This document shows positions 1-5,316 of a stretch of DNA of 6,829 nt, one piece after another. The notes under the pieces are model-generated. The model was given only the letters and a program-made list of their open reading frames with translations. It ran no database searches and was not told the DNA's origin. The translations under genes and the position numbers were made by a program. Origin of the DNA: VGJW01 sp035285595 (GTDB lineage: Bacteria; Cyanobacteriota; Sericytochromatia; S15B-MN24; VGJW01); assembly GCA_035285595.1 (NCBI GenBank), contig JAYKGV010000015.1, forward strand, positions 1 to 6,829. The letters are read 5' to 3'. The first letter of the stretch is position 1. Each line of letters opens with the position of its first letter.

Positions 1-394
1 GATCACCAAGCCGACTTGCAGGGTCGGAGAAGCGAGCCCCGACACCGTGCCGCTCCTCCTCGAGGGTAAGTATGAAGTGCAGCCGGGCAGCCAGATCCTC
101 GCGAGTCTCCAGCACGCCATCACTGAAGCTCAACAGCACCACCGGATGCTTCACCGACCAATCCCAATGCTCCTCGGCGTGCAGACCCTTGAAAAGCTCC
201 CGGTTTCCCTCGAAGAGCTCCTTGAGCGTGTCGAGAAACAGGCTCTTTCCGAAACGCCGGGGACGGGACAGGAAGTAGTGCGTGCCTCCTTCGACCAAGC
301 GGCAGGCCATCGGTGTCTTGTCGACGTAGTAGTGCGCGTCCTCGCGGATCTTCGCGAAGGTCTGGATCCCCAGCGGCAGCTTCTTGCGTGGCAT
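1..394 (-). CDS. AAA-ATPase-like protein, PD-(D/E)XK nuclease-associated family (N-terminal part, cut by window edge)
   Basis: The minus-strand frame from the ATG at 394 is open for 131 codons to the window edge, so the C-terminus is missing. The N-terminus (MPRKKLPLGIQTFAKIRE) is typical of the PF09820 AAA-ATPase-like family. Further hallmarks are HYYVDKT at residues 21-27, the Walker A-like RPRRFGKS at 44-51 followed by the helix SLFLDTLKELFEG, and HPVVLLSFSDG at 83-93. Full-length members are about 500-560 residues and usually carry a C-terminal DUF1703 (PD-(D/E)XK-like) domain, so roughly three quarters should lie beyond the left edge. The biological role of the family is not established; ATP binding is inferred from the motif. 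A GGGGGAG run sits only two bases before the ATG, so the start rests mainly on the family-typical N-terminus. The gene is divergent from the phosphopantetheinyl transferase, and no partner gene is visible. Whether the missing part is intact is unknown. Confidence 0.88.
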   Translation of the reverse strand, partial: MPRKKLPLGIQTFAKIREDAHYYVDKTPMACRLVEGGTHYFLSRPRRFGKSLFLDTLKELFEGNRELFKGLHAEEHWDWSVKHPVVLLSFSDGVLETREDLAARLHFILTLEEERHGVGARFSDPASRLGD

Positions 395-409
395 CGCTCC
401 CCCGGGGAT

Positions 410-415
410 ATCATA
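410..415 (-). promoter_or_regulatory. possible -10 box (TATGAT) of the AAA-ATPase gene
   Basis: Read on the minus strand, 415-410 is TATGAT, one mismatch from the sigma-70 -10 consensus. It lies 15 bases upstream of the ATG at 394, which would give a very short 5' leader of about 10 bases. I find no good -35 hexamer at 16-18 bp spacing (the region is G-rich), so this is a weak call. It overlaps one arm of the ACCTCTG/CAGAGGT inverted repeat (415-421 and 443-449). Confidence 0.3.
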
Positions 416-449
416 CCTCTGCCTGATGCCACGACCCCGGACCAGAGGT
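415..449. promoter_or_regulatory. 7-bp inverted repeat ACCTCTG/CAGAGGT over the ATPase promoter region
   Basis: The perfect arms ACCTCTG (415-421) and CAGAGGT (443-449) are separated by 21 bases. The pair covers the possible -10 box and the place where a -35 element would lie, so it could be an operator. The right arm is shared with the outer left arm of the larger dyad at 442-509. Seven-base arms can occur by chance in GC-rich DNA; no regulator gene is nearby to support the idea. Confidence 0.25.
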
Positions 450-509
450 GCCGGCATACGCACCTGACAGAATCGTCGGTGGGTCAGGTGCGTTCGGGCG
501 TATCTCTGG
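442..509. repeat. 68-bp imperfect palindrome with two arm pairs on one centre
   Basis: The inner arms CGCACCTGAC (459-468) and GTCAGGTGCG (483-492) are a perfect 10-bp inverted repeat around a 14-base loop. The outer arms CCAGAG (442-447) and CTCTGG (504-509) are perfect, and their dyad centre is the same (475.5). The 11 bases between inner and outer arms pair only sporadically. A second register, ATACGC (456-461) with GCGTAT (498-503), is also possible. No T-run follows on either strand, so an intrinsic terminator is unlikely. It could be a regulator-binding site, a REP-like element or a structured transcript. Only one copy is visible in this window. Confidence 0.6.
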
Positions 510-679
510 CCTCCCCCTGCAGCGCAACCCGGCGCCCATCATCCCGGGAGGAAGCCGGTTGGAGCTTCCCAGTCCAATCATGACGGGCTCACGGACACAA
601 GAAGGCCGCACCGAGCGGCACGCTAGCCTTGTTTCTGCGGAATCGAGGAGTGCCCTGAAGACCTGTAACGTGGAGAGGC

Positions 680-838
680 ATGACCTCGCCGATGCATCTG
701 ACCACACCTTTCAGTCTCGATCTCCCGGTCGCGACTCGGCTTCTGAGGAGCTGCCCGAATGGCCCGGGTTCGCTGGCCGAGCAAGGTTTCGGCTCCCCTG
801 AAGCTATGCCGGTGCGTCGAGGGACATTCCTTGACTGA
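680..838 (+). CDS. possible 52-residue upstream ORF overlapping the phosphopantetheinyl transferase start
   Basis: An ATG at 680 follows GGAGAGG (672-678) after a single base, which is too close for an ideal ribosome binding site. It opens a 52-codon frame that ends at a TGA at 836-838, inside the next gene in another frame. The peptide (begins MTSPMHLTTPFSLDLP) resembles nothing I know. Third positions are about two thirds G or C, which does not distinguish coding from background here. If translated, it could act as a leader peptide coupled to a TTG start at 831, with which it overlaps by eight bases. Chance is the simpler explanation. Confidence 0.12.
   Translation: MTSPMHLTTPFSLDLPVATRLLRSCPNGPGSLAEQGFGSPEAMPVRRGTFLD
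745..750 (+). promoter_or_regulatory. ribosome binding site GAGGAG for the phosphopantetheinyl transferase
   Basis: GAGGAG ends eight bases before the ATG at 759, a near-ideal Shine-Dalgarno match and spacing. It supports the long start over a rival TTG at 831, which has its own GAGGGA (819-824) six bases upstream. Confidence 0.55.
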
Positions 839-1409
839 GCTTGAGCGCCGGATTGCCATGGACCTCGGCGCGACCGTGCTGCTGGCCTTTGCCGATAATC
901 CGCTGGAGGGGCATTCTGCCCGGCTGGAAAGCCTCACTCATCCTGCTCGAATCCTCTCCTACCGGAGAGGCAGAGCTGCACTGGCCAATATTCTGCAACG
1001 CCTCGGGCGAACGGAGGATCCTTGGAGCGTGAGCTTTCCTCATCCCGAGTTCAGCATCAGCCACACCGCGGCACGGGCCGTAGCCGCCGCGTGGCCGCAG
1101 GGCAAGGGAATTGGGGTCGACCTCGAAGCGGCGGACAGGCACGTTTCTCCAGGTGCTATGCGACTGTATCTCACGCAAGATGAACTTGCCCGCCACAGCG
1201 ATGCCCCCGAGGAGACCCGCCTGCGGCTCTGGACCGTGAAGGAAGCGCTCTACAAGGCCCATGGCCACAATGCAGGCCTCGTTCTCTCGTCCTTCTCGCT
1301 GGATGACCCCGAGGCATTTTGCGGGACGGCCACGAGTGCCGGACGTTCGTTCCGCTATGGGTCGTGGGCTAGTGAGTCAGGTTGGCTCGCGATGGCCCTT
1401 TGCCTGTGA
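759..1409 (+). CDS. 4'-phosphopantetheinyl transferase, Sfp/EntD type
   Basis: The predicted enzyme moves the 4'-phosphopantetheine arm of coenzyme A onto a serine of acyl, peptidyl or aryl carrier proteins, in the cytoplasm and with Mg2+. The 216-residue product shows YRRGRAALANILQRLG at 68-83 (the GR...LG helix before the core), FSISHT at 98-103, the metal-binding GIGVDLE at 117-123 (Asp121, Glu123), and WTVKEALYKA at 158-167 with the conserved Glu162 and Lys166. Length fits the Sfp class (about 200-240) and excludes the AcpS class (about 120). An ATG at 759 with GAGGAG is chosen; a TTG at 831 would give 192 residues, short for the family, and residues 1-24 look unconserved. Carrier-protein, polyketide, peptide or siderophore genes are not visible nearby, so the target is unknown. 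The gene is convergent with the NHL lipoprotein gene, 85 bases apart, with no clear terminator between. Confidence 0.9.
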   Translation: MARVRWPSKVSAPLKLCRCVEGHSLTELERRIAMDLGATVLLAFADNPLEGHSARLESLTHPARILSYRRGRAALANILQRLGRTEDPWSVSFPHPEFSISHTAARAVAAAWPQGKGIGVDLEAADRHVSPGAMRLYLTQDELARHSDAPEETRLRLWTVKEALYKAHGHNAGLVLSSFSLDDPEAFCGTATSAGRSFRYGSWASESGWLAMALCL

Positions 1410-1494
1410 GCTACTCCCCCGGATGCCTCCTCGCAATGGCCAGCAGCCCCTGTGGATCAGACCTACGGTGACGTGGCGGACGGCCTCGGTGCCC

Positions 1495-3501
1495 CTATTC
1501 CGATAGCCAGAGCCGCCGCACACGTCCCATCTGCACTTCCGTGAAGACCGGACGCCCCTCATCATCCAGGGCCAGTCCTCCGATATCTCCCAGTGCCGCT
1601 TTCCGCAGAAGACCATCCTGAGCGTCCTCTCCCGCTCCGGCCAAGGTGGTGATGAGCCCCGATGACAGGTTGATGGCCCTGATGCGGGGCGACTGCCACG
1701 AACCGACTAGAATACGGTTGCGCTTGGCATCATAGACGATCGCGGTGGGGAAGGGCAGCCCAGCTTGGGTGGCCGGCCCACCATCACCCGACACCGTCGA
1801 GTGTCCGGAACCCGCCAAGACATGAAGCCTGCCGTCACCCTTCTCGATCCGCAAGACGCGGTTGGCGAACGTATCCGTGAAAATCAACTGCCCTTCGGCA
1901 TCGAAACAGATGCCATAGGGTGCCGACAAGGCTGTCTCTGCAGGAGGACTCTGCTGGTAGAGGGCGGACATTCCGATCGGAACCGTCCCCTGAACGCCAT
2001 AGCGGCCGGCCACCTTGTCGATGACGTACGTGTCGGGCTTGGCTTCATCGGTCCACACCAGACGACGGATGACCCGATGGGTGATGTCGGCGATGTAGAC
2101 CTTGCCATCAGGACTCAAGGCCATGCCGATGGGGCTGCGGAGCGTGGGCCTCGGCGAGCCGGTCCTGACGTTGCCTTCGCTGACGACTCCACCCGGATGC
2201 GGGTCCACGAGAGCCCTGAGCGTGCCCGCGGGATCGATGTGGTAGACGCTGGAATTGCCCACTGCTCCCAGCAGCCAGCTGCCCCCGGGCAGGGGTTGCA
2301 CGCTGCGAGGGTCGAAGAGAATGGTGCCCTCGGCGGCTCCCCCTACGCCGTAGACGTCCTGGATTTCTCCGGCCAAGATACGCGCGGTGATGGACTCTGG
2401 CGTACCGTTACCCGCCATCGTCGACATCGTGCCATCGGGAGCGATCCTGCGGACGCGGTTGTTGCCGGTGTCGGCCACGAGCCAGCTGCCATCGGCCCTG
2501 CGTACGAGTCCAGAGGGGTTCGAAAAGCGTGCGGATTTTGCGGGCCCACCATCCCCTCGAAACCCCGGAATACTTCCTGCCATCGTTTCGACGACGGAGA
2601 GCTTTTCGCCAAGCAGGTCTTCCCACTGTCCTCGAAGGAGAGGAAGGCTCGTGGCAAACTCGACCAGATATCTGCGGTTCATGTCAGGTATGCGTCCGAC
2701 GCGCAGGTCGGGAATGGAGATGGCACCTAAGGTGAGCCCCTCTCGCGTCAGGCGTGTCAGTTCGGGCAAGGCCCGCAGCCCTGGATCGAGGTCCCCGAGT
2801 GAGGCCGTGGCGCCCCGTTCGAGTGCGCGCTCGCGCAGGAACTCGGTCACCAGCGTGCTGGCGAGGTCGAGGCGCAGGACGGCCTCCTGTCGCTCCACAG
2901 GAATTTGGAAGCCGACAAGCCGGCGATTTCCCGACAGGGCGGCATTGACGACGACGGTTTCCCCAGCCGGTGCCTTGGCAAATTTGAAGGCTCCGCTGTC
3001 ATCCGTGGTGGTCGCGAGGACCTGACCCGTCTCAGGATCGAGGAACGGGCGTTCGCGCGTGTCCGACAGATAGATGAGGGCGCGCTGCAGAGGCACCTCG
3101 GCAAGGCTCGCGACGCGCCGAGGCGAGGTGCCACCGCCCGCAAGGCCGGCCGAATGGTTTGACACGAGGCCCGACGCGACCCAGACCTGGCCGCTCAGTC
3201 CCGCGGCGTGATTGGAGACCAAGCCTCCGGCGTTGTTGGCCACCAGCGACTCGATGTCGACCAAGGCACGCTGCGCCGCACCCGACGCAGCAGGGTCTAC
3301 GCGTTCCGGATTCAGCGTCGGCGAGGCCGACCCTACGGGCTGGCTCGAGCCGGGAATCAAGGGCAGGTAAATCTGCGCCTGCGTCCGCCCGAGCGAATTC
3401 GCACTTTGACAGGCGCCTCCTGCAATAACCAGCAGAGGCAGCAGGCACCACCGAAGGGCAGGCAGCATGCGAACCTGACGTGAACCTCCCATTGCTTTCA
3501 C
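1495..3501 (-). CDS. NHL-repeat beta-propeller lipoprotein with LV[SA]N octads
   Basis: A predicted exported lipoprotein of 668 residues. Residues 1-31 form a lipoprotein signal: arginines at 8, 11 and 17, a hydrophobic stretch LLPLLVIAGGA, then Cys31 followed by QS, which would favour outer-membrane sorting in a Gram-negative. Gly at -3 makes the lipobox slightly atypical. Residues 86-120 carry three LV[SA]N[NH] octads. Residues about 136-215 look like a carboxypeptidase-regulatory-type beta-sandwich (PLQRALIYLSD, DDSGAFKFAKAPAGE). A linker leads to a propeller from about 303 to 665: GDGGPA at 316 and 572, and blade strands such as LVADTGNNRVRRI (341), VYIADITHRVIRRL (468), LIFTDTFANRVLRI (539), ILVGSWQSPRIRAI (597) and PVFTEVQMGRVRRLW (651), with a weaker one at 409, six in all. 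NHL propellers usually bind proteins, sugars or other ligands; no catalytic residues or substrate can be assigned. The start is GTG at 3501 with AAGGG four bases upstream; ATG at 3492 is an alternative. It is divergent from nhaD. Confidence 0.88.
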   Translation of the reverse strand: MKAMGGSRQVRMLPALRWCLLPLLVIAGGACQSANSLGRTQAQIYLPLIPGSSQPVGSASPTLNPERVDPAASGAAQRALVDIESLVANNAGGLVSNHAAGLSGQVWVASGLVSNHSAGLAGGGTSPRRVASLAEVPLQRALIYLSDTRERPFLDPETGQVLATTTDDSGAFKFAKAPAGETVVVNAALSGNRRLVGFQIPVERQEAVLRLDLASTLVTEFLRERALERGATASLGDLDPGLRALPELTRLTREGLTLGAISIPDLRVGRIPDMNRRYLVEFATSLPLLRGQWEDLLGEKLSVVETMAGSIPGFRGDGGPAKSARFSNPSGLVRRADGSWLVADTGNNRVRRIAPDGTMSTMAGNGTPESITARILAGEIQDVYGVGGAAEGTILFDPRSVQPLPGGSWLLGAVGNSSVYHIDPAGTLRALVDPHPGGVVSEGNVRTGSPRPTLRSPIGMALSPDGKVYIADITHRVIRRLVWTDEAKPDTYVIDKVAGRYGVQGTVPIGMSALYQQSPPAETALSAPYGICFDAEGQLIFTDTFANRVLRIEKGDGRLHVLAGSGHSTVSGDGGPATQAGLPFPTAIVYDAKRNRILVGSWQSPRIRAINLSSGLITTLAGAGEDAQDGLLRKAALGDIGGLALDDEGRPVFTEVQMGRVRRLWLSE
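3142..3246 (-). repeat. protein-level octad repeat LV[SA]N[NH]x[AG]G in the NHL lipoprotein
   Basis: Residues 86-93 (LVANNAGG), 94-101 (LVSNHAAG) and 112-119 (LVSNHSAG) are copies of one octad. The first two are directly adjacent; the third follows a ten-residue interruption (LSGQVWVASG). The block lies between the membrane anchor and the beta-sandwich domain. The DNA copies are diverged at synonymous positions, so this is an old or selected peptide motif and not a recent tandem duplication. Confidence 0.75.
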
Positions 3502-3830
3502 TTTACCCTTCGGGCAGGTTCAAGTTGGCACGAACAGGTTGGCTTGCCTGACTTTTGCTCACGTAGCGGTCGTTCATCAGGGGGTCTTGGCCCGACGGAT
3601 CAATTGGCCCACGCCGTCACGCGTGCTGCTCTCGAATTTCCCAACCGTCCCGTAGAATGAGAAGGCGTGGGTCGGTCGCCGATGCGATGGCCGAGATATC
3701 CGCGACACAGGGGCATGATCCCGTGTTTGACGTCCGCCCGTGGGCGCAACCGAGTCCCTTTCCCTGTGTGGACGCGAGAGCTGATGCAACCTTGCTACCT
3801 CTCGCGGGCCGTGATGCTTCAACGTTCAAG
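3502..3830. other. divergent intergenic region between the NHL lipoprotein and nhaD genes
   Basis: This 329-base stretch must hold the promoters of both flanking genes, but I find no convincing -35/-10 pair on either strand. A TAGAAT at 3653-3658 is -10-like on the plus strand, without a good -35. The plus-strand nhaD frame stays open upstream to 3657, but the 58 extra residues have no hydrophobic or conserved character and precede a signal-peptide-like segment, so they are probably untranslated. Weak hairpins occur at 3610-3625 (CACGC/GCGTG) and 3705-3726 (ACAC-GGG with CCC-GTGT, one bulge). Confidence 0.6.
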
Positions 3831-5294
3831 ATGGGGGGTAGCCCTGTGCTTCGCTACGCGGCGGTCTTCGCGACCTTGATCTCATGTCTTTGGCCGGCGG
3901 CTCCTGCCTACGCCTCGTCCTCCGCATCCTCCGGGGCTGAGGTCTCGCTCATCTCGCATCCGGTCGGCTGGGCGGCCTTGGCCATCTTTCTGGTGGCCTA
4001 TATCGCCGTCATGGCAGAAGAACACCTCAAACTGCAGAAGTCCAAGCCGGTGCTGCTGGCCGCAGGTCTCATATGGATGGTGATTGGCGGCTACTACGCC
4101 GTGCACGGAGACACTACGACGGCGGGCACGGCCCTGCGGCATCACCTGTTGGAGTTCGCCGAGCTGTTCCTTTTCCTGCTAGCCGCCATGACCTTCATCA
4201 ACACGATGGACGACCGGGGTGTCTGGGCCGTGATGCGCAGCCGCATCTTGAGGCTCGGTCTTACGTTTCGGGCGCTGTTTTGGGTCACGGGCGGATTGGC
4301 CTTCATCCTGTCGCCCGTGCTCGACAACCTGACGACGGCGCTTGTCCTCGGGGCGATCATCGTGTCTGTAGGACGCACCGCCCCGGCGTTCGTCCCCCTC
4401 GCGTGCATCAACGTCGTGGTTGCGGCCAATGCCGGCGGCGCCTTCTCGCCCTTTGGCGACATCACCACGCTTATGGTCTGGCAGAAAGGTGTGATAGCCT
4501 TCGGGGAGTTCTTTGCCTTGCTGGTACCCGCACTCGTCAACTGGGTGGTACCGGCGTTCCTCATGGCAAGAGCGGTCCCCTTGGAGCGCCCTGCCCCGGA
4601 GCAGGAAAGCGCCCTGATGGCTGACGGCGGGACCATGGTCGTGGGGATTTTTGCCCTGACCATTGTGATAGCCATTCTCGGGCACTCCCTCCTGCATCTG
4701 CCCCCCGTGCTCGGCATGATGTTCGGGTTGGCGTGCCTGAAGATTTATGGCTACGTGCTGGAGCACAGAGAGCGCAAAGGCAGCATGGGGCTCGTCAACG
4801 AGGCCGATGACGTCTTTGCCTCGGGCAAGCTCGTGAGTGCCAATGGGCAAGGTGCCTTCGACTCCTATCGGCAGCTGGAAAGGGCCGAATGGGACACGCT
4901 GATGTTCTTCTATGGAGTCATCCTTGCCGTGGGCGGACTGGGGACCCTGGGTTACCTGAGCTGGTTGTCAGGCACGCTGTACGGCGACTGGGGACCCACG
5001 GTGGCCAACATCCTGATCGGACCGCTCTCAGCCTTCGTGGACAACATCCCGGTCATGTTCGCGGTATTGGCCATGAATCCAGACATGTCCCACGGACAGT
5101 GGTTGCTGGTAACCCTGACCGCCGGGGTCGGGGGGTCACTGTTGTCCATTGGCAGCGCGGCGGGCGTGGCCCTCATGGGCCAGACCAAGGGGGTCTACGG
5201 GTTCATGCAGCACCTGCGCTGGAGCTGGGCTATCGCCCTCGGCTACGTGCTGAGCATCGTGGCCCACTTCACGGTGAACCGACACCTCTTCTAG
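3831..5294 (+). CDS. nhaD: Na+/H+ antiporter, NhaD type (ion transporter superfamily)
   Basis: A predicted inner-membrane antiporter that expels Na+ (or Li+) in exchange for protons, supporting salt and alkaline pH tolerance. From the ATG at 3831 it has 487 residues, normal for NhaD. Residues 1-28 resemble a cleavable signal or first helix ending PAAPAYA before SSSASS. Family signatures follow: AEEHLKLQKSKP at 62-73, SPVLDNLTT at 161-169, NAGGAFSPFGDITTLMVW at 200-217, DNIPVMFAVLAMNPDMSHG at 404-422, and SIGSAAGVALMGQ at 439-451. The two DN motifs and the GDITT motif hold the polar and acidic residues expected in the ion path; about a dozen hydrophobic segments surround them. The frame extends upstream to 3657, but those 58 residues look non-coding; a GTG at 3846 is another possible start. 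The gene stands alone, convergent with the CoA-transferase gene. No Na+- or pH-responsive regulator such as nhaR is visible. Confidence 0.93.
   Translation: MGGSPVLRYAAVFATLISCLWPAAPAYASSSASSGAEVSLISHPVGWAALAIFLVAYIAVMAEEHLKLQKSKPVLLAAGLIWMVIGGYYAVHGDTTTAGTALRHHLLEFAELFLFLLAAMTFINTMDDRGVWAVMRSRILRLGLTFRALFWVTGGLAFILSPVLDNLTTALVLGAIIVSVGRTAPAFVPLACINVVVAANAGGAFSPFGDITTLMVWQKGVIAFGEFFALLVPALVNWVVPAFLMARAVPLERPAPEQESALMADGGTMVVGIFALTIVIAILGHSLLHLPPVLGMMFGLACLKIYGYVLEHRERKGSMGLVNEADDVFASGKLVSANGQGAFDSYRQLERAEWDTLMFFYGVILAVGGLGTLGYLSWLSGTLYGDWGPTVANILIGPLSAFVDNIPVMFAVLAMNPDMSHGQWLLVTLTAGVGGSLLSIGSAAGVALMGQTKGVYGFMQHLRWSWAIALGYVLSIVAHFTVNRHLF
3833..3838 (+). promoter_or_regulatory. G-run that may be the ribosome binding site for a GTG start of nhaD at 3846
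   Basis: GGGGGG ends seven bases before a GTG at 3846 and could act as a Shine-Dalgarno-like element. The ATG at 3831 lies right at this run and has no clear site of its own (AACGTTCAAG upstream). The two candidate starts differ by only five residues ahead of the signal-like segment. Confidence 0.3.
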
Positions 5295-5316
5295 CGACGT
5301 GGCAGGGCAGGCGTCC

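Larger units (their letters stand above)
395..758. other. divergent intergenic region without a recognisable gene
   Basis: This 364-base stretch separates the minus-strand ATPase gene from the plus-strand phosphopantetheinyl transferase gene. Open frames crossing it (for example 448-801 plus and 411-707 minus) have no recognisable domain and look like GC-driven chance frames. It holds a possible -10 box at 410-415, a 68-bp imperfect dyad at 442-509, a small GGAAGC/GCTTCC hairpin (550-555 and 564-569), and a perfect 5-bp hairpin GCCGC-ACCGA-GCGGC at 605-619. I see no convincing promoter for the plus-strand gene. Confidence 0.7.

Noticed and set aside
47..583. 178-codon plus-strand frame at the left end
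   Set aside because: Most of it is antisense to the AAA-ATPase-like gene, and the rest crosses the dyad region without any recognisable motif.
605..619. Perfect hairpin GCCGC-ACCGA-GCGGC considered as a terminator
   Set aside because: No gene ends upstream of it on either strand, and the following bases are only mildly T-rich.
1765..2730. 321-codon plus-strand open frame inside the NHL lipoprotein gene
   Set aside because: It lies antisense to a gene with clear domains, has no recognisable motif, and is expected from codon bias in GC-rich DNA.
3657..3830. Extended N-terminus of NhaD
   Set aside because: The 58 residues are not hydrophobic or family-like and would bury the signal-peptide-like segment that begins near 3831.
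4142..4850. Long minus-strand frames opposite nhaD
   Set aside because: They are polar low-complexity translations complementary to membrane helices, with no domain and no ribosome binding site that I can see.
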